Below are positions 25,809-36,178 of a stretch of 64,000 nucleotides of DNA, one piece after another (the first letter of the stretch is position 1; every line of letters starts with the position of its first letter). This DNA comes from Microcystis wesenbergii NRERC-220 (GTDB lineage Bacteria > Cyanobacteriota > Cyanobacteriia > Cyanobacteriales > Microcystaceae). The position numbers and the translations under genes are program-made. The notes beneath the pieces are model-generated. The model saw only the letters and a list, made by a program, of their open reading frames with translations, was not told where the DNA came from and made no database searches. Location: contig NZ_JAVSJA010000001.1 in NCBI RefSeq assembly GCF_032027425.1, positions 3,608,001-3,672,000 of the forward strand, written 5' to 3'.

Positions 25809-28130
25809 ATGACAGTCACAGCCGATTATTTAGAACAACTCAATCCTTCCCAGCGCCTTGCTGTCGAGCATTTTTGCGGCCCCCTGTTGGTGGTTGCCGG
25901 GGCAGGATCGGGAAAAACCAGCGCTTTAACCTATCGTATCGCCCATTTGATCCGTCATCACGGGGTCGATCCGGAAAATATTCTCGCGGTCACTTTTACC
26001 AATAAGGCAGCCCGGGAAATGAAAACTAGGATTGAAAAAACTTTTGCTCAACAAAAAGCACAGGAAAAATACGGTCAAAGATTAGAACTTTTGGAAGAAT
26101 ACGAACAGAAAAAACTCTTTTCTCAAGTTTATCGGAATTATACTAAAAAACTCTGGATCGGGACTTTTCACAGTCTTTGCGGTCGGATTTTGCGCTATGA
26201 CATTAATAAATATCAGGATGAATATGGTCATAGTTGGCAAAGGAATTTCTCAATTATGGACGAATCTGATGCCCAGAGTTTGGTGAAAAATATCGTCACT
26301 AAACAAATGAATTTAGACGATAAAAAATTTGACGCTCGCAATCTACGTTATGCGATTAGTAATGCCAAAAATTTAGGTTTAACCCCCAGGGATTACGCCA
26401 GAGAAAACCCTCATTTTCGGGGAAAGGTCATTTCTGAGGTTTATCAGGCTTATCAGATGCAATTGGCACAAAATAATGCCCTAGATTTTGATGATTTGAT
26501 ACTGGTTCCAGTCCGTCTTTTTCAGCAAAATGAATCTATTCTCGGTTATTGGCACACGCAATTTAAACATATTTTAGTCGATGAATACCAAGATACTAAC
26601 CGGATTCAGTACGAGTTAATTCGGCTTTTGTCCACCAATGGTGAAACGAAAAAAAGTGAGTGGAATTGGACGGATCGATCGATTTTTGTGGTGGGTGATG
26701 CCGACCAATCTATCTATAGTTTTCGGATGGCAGATTTTACTATTCTGCTCAATTTTCAAGCGGACTTTGGCGATGGTTTACCCGATGATGATACTCGCAC
26801 GATGGTGAAACTACAGGAAAACTATCGTTCACGGGAAAATATTCTGCAAGCGGCAAATAAATTAATTGAAAAGAATAGTCAAAGAATTGATAAAGTCCTT
26901 GTTCCCACCAGAGAAGGAGGCGAGAGTATCTATGTTTTTAAAGCCAGAGATGAACAGGAAGAAGCATCTTTTGTTATCGATAAAATTCGAGAATTTAACC
27001 AAGAAAACCCCGAATTAAATTGGGGTAGTTTTGCCATTCTCTACCGAATTAATGCCCAATCTCGCCCCTTTGAAGATGGGTTAATTCGCAATAATATCCC
27101 CTATAATATTGTCGGGGGATTTAAATTTTATGATCGACAGGAGATTAAAGATGCGATCGCTTATTTACGAGTGATTGCCAATCCTGCTGATACCGTTAGT
27201 TTACTGAGAATTATTAACACTCCCCGGCGCGGTATTGGTAAAACCACAATCGATAATTTGCTCAAAGCTGCCCAAGAATTAGGAGTACCTTTATGGGAAA
27301 TTATCAGCGATGAAACTTCCGTTAATACTCTCGCCGGTCGTGCCACTAAAAGCATCAATAAGTTAGCGAAAATTATCCAAAATCTGCAAGAAAAAATCAC
27401 CGATTTATCCGCTAGTGAAATCCTAGATCAAATCATGGAAGATTCGGGATATATTGATGAATTAAAACAGCAGGGAACCGAGGAAGCTGATACCCGCATC
27501 GAAAATATCCAAGAACTTTATACCGCCGTGGTACAATTCCAAGAGGAAAACGAAGAAACCAATCTCCAGGAATTTCTCGCTAATGCTAGTTTAGCCTCGG
27601 ACTTAGATAATCTTCAGGAAGGTCAAGAAAAAGTCTCCTTAATGACCCTTCATTCCGCCAAGGGTTTAGAGTTTCCTATCGTCTTTTTAGTCGGTTTAGA
27701 ACAGGGCATTTTTCCCCATAATCGTAGTTTAAACGATCCCATTGCTCTTGAGGAAGAACGCCGTTTGTGTTATGTGGGAGTGACTCGGGCCAAGGAACAA
27801 TTATTTTTAACCTACGCAAAAGAAAGATATGTCTGGGGGAATAAAGAGATGAAGGTAGCTTCCCAATTTTTGCAGGAATTGCCCCCAGAATTGCTCACAA
27901 GCAACCTGAAACCGAAAAAGACCCCAAAAGTGGTTCCCATTCAAACAACCGCCTCTAATCAAAGAAAATGGGGCGTAGGCGATCGAGTGTTACACTCTAC
28001 TTTTGGAGAAGGAGAAGTGACCCATATCCTCGGTGAGGGTAAAAAAATGAATCTAGCGGTCAAATTTTCGGGTTTAGGTCAGAAAATCATCGATCCTCGC
28101 ACCGCACCCATGCAACTTATCCACGAATAA
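25809..28130 (+). CDS. pcrA: ATP-dependent DNA helicase, UvrD/PcrA family
   Basis: A 773-residue superfamily 1A 3'-5' helicase for nucleotide-excision repair and removal of RecA from DNA. Motif Q/I is [11 protein letters not shown] and [13 protein letters not shown], motif Ia is [13 protein letters not shown], motif II is [15 protein letters not shown], motif III is [14 protein letters not shown], motif [13 protein letters not shown], motif [14 protein letters not shown] and motif [12 protein letters not shown]. The C-terminal 60 residues ([16 protein letters not shown] onward) form the PcrA Tudor-like domain that contacts RNA polymerase. It is divergent from metK. Confidence 0.95.
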   Translation: MTVTADYLEQLNPSQRLAVEHFCGPLLVVAGAGSGKTSALTYRIAHLIRHHGVDPENILAVTFTNKAAREMKTRIEKTFAQQKAQEKYGQRLELLEEYEQKKLFSQVYRNYTKKLWIGTFHSLCGRILRYDINKYQDEYGHSWQRNFSIMDESDAQSLVKNIVTKQMNLDDKKFDARNLRYAISNAKNLGLTPRDYARENPHFRGKVISEVYQAYQMQLAQNNALDFDDLILVPVRLFQQNESILGYWHTQFKHILVDEYQDTNRIQYELIRLLSTNGETKKSEWNWTDRSIFVVGDADQSIYSFRMADFTILLNFQADFGDGLPDDDTRTMVKLQENYRSRENILQAANKLIEKNSQRIDKVLVPTREGGESIYVFKARDEQEEASFVIDKIREFNQENPELNWGSFAILYRINAQSRPFEDGLIRNNIPYNIVGGFKFYDRQEIKDAIAYLRVIANPADTVSLLRIINTPRRGIGKTTIDNLLKAAQELGVPLWEIISDETSVNTLAGRATKSINKLAKIIQNLQEKITDLSASEILDQIMEDSGYIDELKQQGTEEADTRIENIQELYTAVVQFQEENEETNLQEFLANASLASDLDNLQEGQEKVSLMTLHSAKGLEFPIVFLVGLEQGIFPHNRSLNDPIALEEERRLCYVGVTRAKEQLFLTYAKERYVWGNKEMKVASQFLQELPPELLTSNLKPKKTPKVVPIQTTASNQRKWGVGDRVLHSTFGEGEVTHILGEGKKMNLAVKFSGLGQKIIDPRTAPMQLIHE

Positions 28131-28158
28131 GGAAGGATTTTAAGTAATCATCTGTAGG

Positions 28159-28219
28159 GTGGGTTAGGCGAAAATAAGTTATACTCTCACTAAAAATTGA
28201 GTATTCGCCGTAACCCACC
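28159..28219. repeat. Imperfect palindrome of the GGTGGGTTA type
   Basis: Arms GGTGGGTTAGGCGAA and TTCGCCGTAACCCACC enclose about 25 nt just after the pcrA stop. A related block is at 61828-61892. With a degenerate CTGATAA run (28264-28302) this is all that is recognisable in the 28131-28544 gap. Confidence 0.6.
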
Positions 28220-28544
28220 GGACTTCAGCGTGAGCTTTTGTCGAACGCTTTTTTCTCCCTATCTCCCCACTGATAACTGATTACTGTTCACTGATAACTG
28301 ACACCCCCTGATTCCTCAACTCCGATCGCTACCTGCTGTTAGAATGGAGAATTGCGGTCAGACTGACGATAAAATTGAGAAGCTAAATCCTTGATTCTTA
28401 ATAGTTGTTGAGAAACTTTCCGCCTACTATCGCAATTATCCGATAATATGGGCAACAGCGAGTTAGTCTATTCAGTCTGTTAAAATTGACCCCCGTTGGT
28501 CCTATTCGCCCACTGTCTAACCTTAATGATGAGGATCAGTTAAT

Positions 28545-28976
28545 ATGGAATCAATGCAACCCACCGAGACCAAAAATCCGATTAGAACGGATTTACCCGG
28601 GTCTCTGAGCAAACCCAGCAGCAGCAGCACCGAACAGATTTGGTCTGAATATGTAGAACCAGTTTGGGATTCGGTGATGTCCTATCTGGCTAACGTCCCC
28701 GATTATATCGGTAGTTTCTTCTCTGGATACAAAAAACCTTTAATCGTTCTGGGGGCAATTTTGGCGAGTTTTGTCACCGTGAAAGTTACCCTAGCGGTTT
28801 TAGATGCGATCGATGATATTCCCCTCCTTGCTCCTATCCTACAATTAGTTGGGATCGTTTACACTGGTTGGTTTGTCTGGCGCTATCTGCTCAAAGATGA
28901 AAATCGTCGCGAGTTATTAGCCGAAATTGATGCACTAAAAGCGCAAGTTTTTGGCAGTCACAATAATCCTTTATAG
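28545..28976 (+). CDS. curT: CurT, thylakoid membrane curvature protein (CAAD domain)
   Basis: A 143-residue CURT1/CAAD-domain protein that bends thylakoid membranes and affects photosystem II assembly. The N-terminal 40 residues are Ser/Pro-rich and soluble, SEYVEPVWDSVMSYLANVPDY is the amphipathic lead helix, two transmembrane helices follow (KPLIVLGAILASFVTVKVTL and ILQLVGIVYTGWFVWRYLL), and a charged helix ends the protein. This arrangement and length are standard. A strong terminator follows, so the gene is monocistronic. Confidence 0.85.
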   Translation: MESMQPTETKNPIRTDLPGSLSKPSSSSTEQIWSEYVEPVWDSVMSYLANVPDYIGSFFSGYKKPLIVLGAILASFVTVKVTLAVLDAIDDIPLLAPILQLVGIVYTGWFVWRYLLKDENRRELLAEIDALKAQVFGSHNNPL

Positions 28977-28997
28977 AATCAAGCATAGATAACCCAG

Positions 28998-29031
28998 GAG
29001 TTGAGCGGAAACACTCAACTCTTTTGTTTTT
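28998..29031 (+). terminator. Rho-independent terminator of curT
   Basis: Perfect 8-bp stem GAGTTGAG (28998-29005) and CTCAACTC (29014-29021) with an 8-nt loop, followed by TTTTGTTTTT. It is 22 nt after the stop codon. Confidence 0.9.
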
Positions 29032-29100
29032 GCACAACAGTAAAGATTGAGGCAGTTAGGTAAATAGACCAGATAGCCATTCTCTGGTTCTTCTAACTGT

Positions 29101-29196
29101 ATATCCCTCTTCTGTCACTCTAGGGAACGGGAAAACAGAAATGACAGGGGAAAACGGATGTCAACAGAGAATTTATCAATCGATTAAGTTGAGTAT
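29101..29196 (+). repeat. Left arm of the 96-bp inverted repeat bounding the CBS-CP12 cassette
   Basis: From ATATCCCTCTTCTGTCACTC to GATTAAGTTGAGTAT. Aligned by eye it matches the reverse complement of 33358-33453 at 92 of 96 positions. No open frame. The repeat lies between the curT terminator and the 3' end of the four-CBS gene. Confidence 0.9.
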
Positions 29197-29247
29197 GAGG
29201 GCTTTTCTCTCTATTCTAACTCTCCTCCTCTGACAGAAGAGGAATAT

Positions 29248-30420
29248 CTAAGAGCTAATTTCACGACCGAGGTACTCAAGCTTCTCTAGAACAGATTGAA
29301 GCAAAGATCGCCGCTGCTCGACGACAATATCTAAGTTAGCCAACATATACTTTACGTCTTTATAAGCATTGTCCAGCAAGGCAAGTAATAATTCGCGATC
29401 GCCTGCGATGTCTTGTTGCGATGGGGCGCGAGTCCGTTGGGGTAATAAGTCCGCTGGTGGGGAAGGAGGGGAGGGCGATCGCTCGGACTCTAGCTGTTGA
29501 ATCGTTTGTTGTAAATTTTCAATCACCCCATACATTTCCATCGGGTCAAAAACCCTTAACAGACTGGTTTGTGTAACAATGCCCAACCCCCGCCCCCAGT
29601 TCCAAGAAACCACCAAACGCCCCACCCGCCGTTTTTGCATTTCCTGATGGGCCGTCCACAGGGAATCCTCGGGGTTGAGGAGAAATAACGGCGTACTCAT
29701 CACCGTCTGGGCCCTAGTTTTGTGCAGATCGATTTGAACTGCTTGAAACTGGACAAGATCTCGCTCTGTCACAATACCAACCGGGTAGTCATTGTCCTCG
29801 TAATTTCTCTGGGTGATCACCACACAACTGACACGATGTTCCGCCATTAACTGGGCCAATTGCAAGACTGTGGCGGTGAGTGGGGCCTGTACCACTTGAG
29901 TGGTCATCACATCCGATACGCGACGAAACCGCAACAGATTGGCCGGACGCAATATCTGGCGAATACTTTCATGGGAGATCACCCCGACCAACTGTCCTTG
30001 GTCATCGACAATCGGCAAATGGCGAATTCGGTAGCGACGAAACAAAAACAGGGCGGCAAAAATGTCTTGAGCAGATTGCTGGGGCAAGGTGATCAGGGGA
30101 TGTATCATCACATCGGCAACGGTTGTCTCGGACAGGTTAATCCCTTGAGCGGTGAGTCGCACCACATCCCGTTCTGTCAAAATTCCTAATAACTCTTGCC
30201 CTTGCACCACCAGCAGACAGCTAACACGCGCTTCTCCGGCCGGAGGAGCTAGAGGGGATAGGTCATCGGTGAGTAAACACAGACGGCTATGGGCCTGACC
30301 GATCATGGCGATCGCATCTGCCAGAGAAGTGGTTGGCGGCACCGTCAAGGGTTGGCGATCGATCGCTTTTTCCAGATCGGGGGCCCAACTCAGAGGTGTG
30401 TCGAGGGACATCAGCACCAT
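29248..30420 (-). CDS. Protein with four CBS domains
   Basis: A 390-residue cytosolic protein made of two tandem CBS pairs. Domain 1 begins RQPLTVPPTTSLADAIAMI, domain 2 is VADVMIHPLITLPQQSAQD to HLPIVDDQGQLVGVIS, domain 3 is VSDVMTTQVVQAPLTATVLQ to YPVGIVTERDL, and domain 4 is AQTVMSTPLFLLNPEDSLW to GLGIVTQTSLL. CBS pairs usually bind adenine nucleotides. A C-terminal helical region (LLALLDNAYKDVKYMLANLD) may be an output or dimerisation segment; no enzyme domain is present. It is the first gene inside the inverted-repeat-bounded cassette. A start three codons later is equally possible. Confidence 0.85.
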   Translation of the reverse strand: MVLMSLDTPLSWAPDLEKAIDRQPLTVPPTTSLADAIAMIGQAHSRLCLLTDDLSPLAPPAGEARVSCLLVVQGQELLGILTERDVVRLTAQGINLSETTVADVMIHPLITLPQQSAQDIFAALFLFRRYRIRHLPIVDDQGQLVGVISHESIRQILRPANLLRFRRVSDVMTTQVVQAPLTATVLQLAQLMAEHRVSCVVITQRNYEDNDYPVGIVTERDLVQFQAVQIDLHKTRAQTVMSTPLFLLNPEDSLWTAHQEMQKRRVGRLVVSWNWGRGLGIVTQTSLLRVFDPMEMYGVIENLQQTIQQLESERSPSPPSPPADLLPQRTRAPSQQDIAGDRELLLALLDNAYKDVKYMLANLDIVVEQRRSLLQSVLEKLEYLGREISS

Positions 30421-30658
30421 CCTGCAATCGCAAAGGCCAAGATAGACAGAACAGCCACTGGGAAAAGAACCCAGACTCTCAGAGTTGCCAAAATCCTTTC
30501 TAAAACTATCTCAAAATGTAGCGTCATGTAACTTTTTCTAGAAAGATGTAACGTTTTGTTACAATTTTTATTAAACTCGTAAAGATTTTAGACCCACTTC
30601 GGTGTATCATAGAGGGATGTAACAGGTTAAACCCTAAAACTTTTTATTTAGGGGTCAT

Positions 30659-31099
30659 TCAGCCTCTAATGGTTTTAGGGGCGGCATCACCAGACGCTGG
30701 GGTGAGTACTTCTGGGTTCTGGTCGGCCTGAAGGGTTACTCCGGAAATTCTGGACACCTTTCCATAAAGTCGATCCAGCACCCGCTTTACGGAAATACGC
30801 TGCCATGGTAGACCGCGTTTGGTGGTGTAGCCCTGTTCATTAAGCCAATCGGCGATCTTCTGCAAGGATTTCCCCGATTTGTGATGACGGCGAATCAGTT
30901 CAATGACCCGGCACTCTTCCGGATCATCCACTAATTCCCCATCGATCGATCGTTGTCCAAAGGCAGGGGAGCCGTAGCCCGCATAACCACCGTTGCTTGC
31001 TTTTGCTTGTCTGCCTTGTTCTAGCCGCTCCCAGGCAGATAAATCGTTTGAAGGGGTCGCTGTCATAGGGGATGTCAATGCAATAACTTGCAAAACCAT
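30659..31099 (-). CDS. Stand-alone recombinase-type (serine recombinase C-terminal) domain protein
   Basis: A 146-residue protein resembling the Recombinase domain that follows the catalytic domain in large serine recombinases: GGYAGYGSPAFGQRSIDGELVDDPEE, IELIRRHHKSGKSLQKIADWLNEQGYTT and KRGLPWQRISVKRVLDRLYG. The catalytic resolvase domain with its serine is absent, so it cannot recombine DNA alone. Small proteins of this kind occur in cyanobacteria with no known role; DNA binding is plausible. The start may be the second Met (residue 12). Its position inside an inverted-repeat-bounded cassette makes a mobility link tempting but unproven. Confidence 0.65.
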   Translation of the reverse strand: MVLQVIALTSPMTATPSNDLSAWERLEQGRQAKASNGGYAGYGSPAFGQRSIDGELVDDPEECRVIELIRRHHKSGKSLQKIADWLNEQGYTTKRGLPWQRISVKRVLDRLYGKVSRISGVTLQADQNPEVLTPASGDAAPKTIRG

Positions 31100-31146
31100 A
31101 TTACCGTAACTTAACGTCGCAAATTTGTTTTGATTGGGAGCAGCCG

Positions 31147-31278
31147 ATGACGACTTACAAAGTAAAACCCCCCCATGAGCAGGGACTAGATGTCACCATC
31201 GATGTCTGGGACGACCAAACTATATACGATACCCCAAGGAGGCGGACATTGACTTATGCCATTTTGCTTTACTCATAG
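31147..31278 (+). pseudogene. Degenerate [2Fe-2S] ferredoxin-like N-terminus
   Basis: MTTYKVKPPHEQGLDVTIDV followed by WDDQTIYDT resembles the start of plant-type ferredoxins (MxTYKV... DxTILDAAE). After about 28 codons the frame shifts: the next frame reads EADIDL, which matches the AEEAGIDL block, while the original frame soon stops at 31276-31278. The cysteine loop that binds the cluster is missing in both frames. A GGGAG precedes the ATG. Identification rests on short similarity and could be wrong. Confidence 0.45.
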
Positions 31279-31438
31279 CCCTGGACTCCCAAACCCTTTC
31301 GCTTTCTGGGAGAAAGTTAAAGGGGCTAAGGCCAAGCATTTTTAGATGAGGAGCGGGTCAAGGCTGAATTTATATTGTAAAACGCACCGAGAAGAGAATT
31401 TGTCCTAAGTTACACAGCATCAATCTGGAGATATAAAC

Positions 31439-31762
31439 ATGGGTACGGCTACATTTATTCAAGATGAAACTGAATTTGATTCCCTCTTAAAGAGTGAATC
31501 CCTGTTGGTGGTAGATTGCACGGCAACCTGGTGTGGCCCTTGCAAACTGGTGGCGCCGTTGATCGATCGATTGGCCGATGACTATCGCGATCGCGCCAAA
31601 GTCTTCAAACTTGACCTAGACAGTAACAAACCCGTGGCCAAACGCTTTGGGATTAGAAGTATTCCGGCGGTCATGGTATTTAAACAGGGGAAATTGATAG
31701 AAACATTAGTTGGGGTTAAACCCTATGAAGAATTTACGGCTGCGGTAGAACGACAATTATAG
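31439..31762 (+). CDS. Thioredoxin
   Basis: A 107-residue thioredoxin with the active site WCGPC (31-35, in VVDCTATWCGPCKLVAPLID) and the cis-proline loop RSIPAVMVF. An extra cysteine, Cys27, lies four residues before the active-site Cys, which is unusual. It reduces disulfides in the cytosol. It leads a probable operon with a zinc-ribbon protein (86-nt gap) and CBS-CP12 (53-nt gap), and CP12 proteins are classic thioredoxin targets, so a functional link is plausible. GGAG lies 8 nt before the ATG. Confidence 0.93.
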   Translation: MGTATFIQDETEFDSLLKSESLLVVDCTATWCGPCKLVAPLIDRLADDYRDRAKVFKLDLDSNKPVAKRFGIRSIPAVMVFKQGKLIETLVGVKPYEEFTAAVERQL

Positions 31763-31848
31763 TCTTCCACCGTGAACGAACACTCTGGGCAAACGTCCGA
31801 CGTTGACCCTTTCCTTCTCACATCACTATTCAATTTTGAGGTATGGCG

Positions 31849-32169
31849 ATGAACAAGCTTATAGAAATTCGGTGTCCCAACTGTGGCAGCGTAGCTCAAC
31901 GACTCTTGAGCGATCGCCTGCCCGCAGGATATAAGTGTCCGGCCCGGCAGGTTGCTCAGACGGAATGCCCAGTGTGTGATTATTTCATCGCCATGTGTTG
32001 GCAAAACGGCGCTGTGCTGGAGGCCTATGCTCCCGGCACTCAGGGGAGCACAGCTGCGGCCATGCCGCCCCAGCCCCAACCAGCGATCGCCCATTGGCCC
32101 TGGTCATCTCTATTAACAGTGGCCCTCAGCCCACAAGAGTCTAGGAAATTGCTATCGGGGCAACCCTAG
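31849..32169 (+). CDS. Small zinc-ribbon-like protein
   Basis: A 106-residue protein with an N-terminal zinc-ribbon pattern: CPNCG, a third Cys in GYKCPARQ and CPVCDYF (six cysteines within the first 50 residues, in two CxxC pairs plus two). A Pro/Gln-rich linker and an uncharacterised tail follow. Such small proteins are sometimes labelled PriA-like from the CxxC pairs alone, which is not justified. ATG 31849 is chosen over ATG 31843 because GAGG (31838-31841) is 7 nt before it. It lies between thioredoxin and CBS-CP12 in one operon. Confidence 0.7.
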   Translation: MNKLIEIRCPNCGSVAQRLLSDRLPAGYKCPARQVAQTECPVCDYFIAMCWQNGAVLEAYAPGTQGSTAAAMPPQPQPAIAHWPWSSLLTVALSPQESRKLLSGQP

Positions 32170-32222
32170 TCAACTTTTGCTTTTATACCAGTCCTTTCAT
32201 TTAACAAAACCATCCAACTCCT

Positions 32223-32840
32223 ATGCTGCAAGCTCAAGAAATTATGACCCAAAACGTTGTCACCATTCGTGGTTCGGCAACGGTTGCCGATGCCGTGAAA
32301 TTGATGAAAGAAAAACAACTGCGGGGATTGATTGTCGAACCGCGCCATGAACAGGACCCTTATGGAATTGTCACTGAAACCGACATCGTTTACAAAGTGG
32401 CGGCCTTTGGCCACGATCCTAAAACTATGCGGGTTTACGAAATTATGGTTAAGCCCTGTGTGGTCGTCAATCCCGAACTGGGGGTGGAATATGTGGCTCG
32501 GTTATTTGCTCAAACCCGCATTCGCCGCGCCCCCGTGATTCAGGGCAAAACTTTGCTGGGCATTATTTCTGTCAGTGATATTCTCTTCAAGAGCGATTTT
32601 GTCGAAAAGCCAAAGCGGTTGTTCATTGAAGATGAAATTGAAGCGGCCCGGGAAGACGCGCGGACAATTTGTGCGGCCAAGGGTGAAACCTCTCCCGATT
32701 GCGCTGCGGCCTGGGATGTGGTTGAGGAACTCCAGGCGGAAGCCTCCCATCAACGGGCCAAAAAACAAGGGAATAACTCACTCCAGTCCTACTGCGAGGC
32801 TAATCCCGATGCCTTAGAGTGCCGCATTTATGAGGATTAA
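32223..32840 (+). CDS. CBS-CP12 fusion protein
   Basis: A 205-residue fusion of a CBS pair (residues 1-125: IMTQNVVTIRGSATVADAVK ... PYGIVTETDIV ... IMVKPCVVVNPELGVEYVAR ... GIISVSDIL) with a CP12 domain (135-205). The CP12 part keeps both redox cysteine pairs (150/160 and 191/200) and the AWDVVEEL core (163-170). Free CP12 bridges GAPDH and phosphoribulokinase in the dark; the CBS-CP12 fusion described from Microcystis binds AMP and affects phosphoribulokinase, as I recall. Sampled G+C at 32701-32760 is 40 of 60, well above nearby genes. It is last in the thioredoxin operon. Confidence 0.93.
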   Translation: MLQAQEIMTQNVVTIRGSATVADAVKLMKEKQLRGLIVEPRHEQDPYGIVTETDIVYKVAAFGHDPKTMRVYEIMVKPCVVVNPELGVEYVARLFAQTRIRRAPVIQGKTLLGIISVSDILFKSDFVEKPKRLFIEDEIEAAREDARTICAAKGETSPDCAAAWDVVEELQAEASHQRAKKQGNNSLQSYCEANPDALECRIYED

Positions 32841-32925
32841 ATCCTTGCGGGTTTTGGCAGAATCGATCGCCTTTAGGGTGACTTCTGCCCTTAATGCGCT
32901 TAGGTTAACTTCAAAGCCGCCTGTC

Positions 32926-33034
32926 ATACTAAATCCGTTGAGTATATGCTACTTATAAGGACAGGCACTCATGCAAGAGGCACTCATGCAAAAGGGGGAA
33001 TAAATAATCAGTTTTTAATAACCGGATTTAGTAT
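32926..33034. mobile_element. Small MITE-like element with 12-bp perfect TIRs
   Basis: Ends ATACTAAATCCG (32926-32937) and CGGATTTAGTAT (33023-33034). The interior has a direct repeat GGCACTCATGCAA. A similar single end (GGATTTAGTAT) occurs near 57046. Non-coding. Confidence 0.65.
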
Positions 33035-33357
33035 CAGTTACTGAAAAATCAAGGGCAATGTTTTCTTCATTGCTGTGTATGCTGCCTAGTCATGGTTTCG
33101 ATCTCCGCCGTGAATAGCTTTTGCTTGTCAATGTAAGGATTTGCTTTGATAGCCCTGACATTTGGCAGCTTCCAAGCGTATCGGTGGGGTTGCCAATCTC
33201 CCACTATACGCTCCAATTTTAGAATCGAAAAGATTAAAAGAAAATGACTTAAATAATATTCGATTATTTGTCGAGCCTTTCGGTTACTTGAATCGCTTAA
33301 AAGCTTGGCTCTGTGTTTTCTTTACTCCTCGATTAATTAACTATTTTTCTTTTCTAT

Positions 33358-33453
33358 ATACTCAACTTAATCGATTGATAAATTCTCTGTTGGCATCCGT
33401 TTTTCCCTGTCATTTCTGTTTTCCCGTTCCCTAGAGTGACGGAAAAGGGATAT
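33358..33453 (-). repeat. Right arm of the 96-bp inverted repeat bounding the CBS-CP12 cassette
   Basis: Reverse complement of this arm matches 29101-29196 with about four mismatches. It lies 74 nt upstream of the groESL K-box. The rest of the 32841-33655 gap holds the small MITE, an unconvincing 90-codon open frame that runs into this arm, and the groESL control region. Confidence 0.9.
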
Positions 33454-33526
33454 TCTGACTGCTGCCTTCCCAAAACGAAAACTTTGTACCTCACCACTAA
33501 GATAACTGCTATAGCTTAACACCATA

Positions 33527-33542
33527 GTTCGGAAACCCGTAC
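33527..33542 (+). promoter_or_regulatory. K-box upstream of groESL
   Basis: GTTCGGAAACCCGTAC fits the cyanobacterial K-box consensus GTTCGG-NNAN-CCNNAC that is linked to light- and heat-responsive groE transcription. It lies 40 nt upstream of the CIRCE element. Confidence 0.7.
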
Positions 33543-33581
33543 CGATCGAGCAGTTGTCAGGGGGCCTTGTATTTCGGTAAA

Positions 33582-33608
33582 TTAGCACTCGGAAGGTAAG
33601 AGTGCTAA
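33582..33608 (+). promoter_or_regulatory. CIRCE operator (HrcA binding site)
   Basis: TTAGCACTC (33582-33590), 9 nt, GAGTGCTAA (33600-33608): a perfect CIRCE inverted repeat, 47 nt before the groES start. A plausible -35 (TTGTCA, 33554) and -10 (TAAATT, 33578) overlap it, so HrcA from 13488-14564 should block initiation. Confidence 0.95.
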
Positions 33609-33655
33609 TCTGGAAAAGACACTTACCCAAATACAAGAGAAAAGGAGGATATTCC

Positions 33656-33967
33656 ATGGCTGCAGTCAGCATCAACGTAACTACTGTTAAACCCCTAGGC
33701 GATCGAGTTTTCGTTAAAGTTAGCCCCAGCGAAGAAAGAACCGCCGGTGGCATTTTTCTTCCCGATGCCGCTAAAGAAAAACCCCAAATCGGGGAAGTCG
33801 TGACCGTCGGCACTGGCAAACGCAACGATGACGGCAGCCGTACCCCTGTGGAAGTGGGTGTGGGTGACAAAGTTCTCTACTCCAAATATGCCGGAACCGA
33901 TATCAAACTTGGTGGCGAAGAATACGTTCTCCTCTCCGAAAAAGACATTCTCGCCGTCGTTTCCTAA
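33656..33967 (+). CDS. groES: Co-chaperonin GroES
   Basis: The 103-residue lid of the GroEL folding chamber. [12 protein letters not shown] (10-21), the mobile loop [20 protein letters not shown], and the [15 protein letters not shown]-terminus are standard. The ATG at 33656 is fixed by AAAGGAGG 7 nt upstream, although the frame is open further. It heads the groES-groEL operon, with CIRCE and K-box upstream, so regulation by HrcA is expected. Confidence 0.97.
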   Translation: MAAVSINVTTVKPLGDRVFVKVSPSEERTAGGIFLPDAAKEKPQIGEVVTVGTGKRNDDGSRTPVEVGVGDKVLYSKYAGTDIKLGGEEYVLLSEKDILAVVS

Positions 33968-34004
33968 TCATCTACCCTTGAAAACCCCTATTTTGCACGA
34001 ATAA

Positions 34005-35639
<1,635 letters not shown>

Positions 35640-35661
35640 TAATTAGTCTGTTTTTTCTTGA

Positions 35662-35694
35662 CTCGATCGCAATTAAGCGATCGAGTTTTTTTTT
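35662..35694 (+). terminator. Rho-independent terminator of groESL
   Basis: Perfect 9-bp stem CTCGATCGC / GCGATCGAG (35662-35670, 35677-35685), loop AATTAA, then nine T. The stem is built from HIP1-like sequence. Confidence 0.95.
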
Positions 35695-35744
35695 ATAAAA
35701 AAACATCACTTCGGGTTAATATCGTCACCCCAACCCCTAGCAGG

Positions 35745-35774
35745 GGTAGGGTTGATTCATGAATCAACCCTACC
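35745..35774. repeat. 30-bp perfect palindrome, GTAGGGTTGATTCA arm
   Basis: Each arm reads GGTAGGGTTGATTCA and its complement with no spacer. The 28-bp inner part recurs at 60045-60072. The half-site TTGAATCAACCCTAC follows immediately. Confidence 0.9.
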
Positions 35775-35879
35775 TTGAATCAACCCTACTAGCAGGGGGG
35801 GCGAGGGAGATTCGGCTAATCTAAGAATAAGCGGTTTAAATACGTCTTAGCTTACTTGATTCATGAATGAACTCTCATA

Positions 35880-35905
35880 GTAGCTTGATTCATCAATCAA
35901 GCTAC
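35880..35905. repeat. Variant palindrome, GTAGCTTGATT arm
   Basis: Arms GTAGCTTGATT and AATCAAGCTAC around CATC. It shares the TTGATTCAT core with the palindrome at 35745 but has different outer bases that still pair. The 35640-36178 gap otherwise contains a half copy of the GGTTGGGTTTCAC repeat near 35938-35972. Confidence 0.85.
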
Positions 35906-36178
35906 AAAGCACGACGTTTTAAAAAATTTTCAGGTAAGTTGCCGTAGGAGTGAAACCCAACCACCGAGTATCTTACTCCCCTCTCCCTACAGGAATCCCA
36001 CTTGGCACGACCAGAAACTGCCCGATGTTGCATACCACTTTCTAGCCATTTTGTCAACATTCTATAGAATTAAATATCATACCAGACGGTAAATGATAAC
36101 AAAATCTAATCAATAGTTGAAAAGAAGAGACGGCTGCGATAGGCTAATCTACATAATTTCTTAACTTTTTTAGAGATC

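Noticed and set aside
25484-25819. N-terminal extension of metK by 112 codons
   Set aside because: It is open only by chance: no MetK family has this sequence and a TTG start with a good ribosome site exists at 25483. The extension would also overlap the pcrA start.
31849-32169. PriA annotation of the small zinc-ribbon protein
   Set aside because: Only CxxC pairs are shared; no helicase motif is present and real PriA is at 41615.
33162-33434. 90-codon ORF before groESL
   Set aside because: It has no family character, low-complexity hydrophobic sequence, and its end lies inside the inverted-repeat arm.
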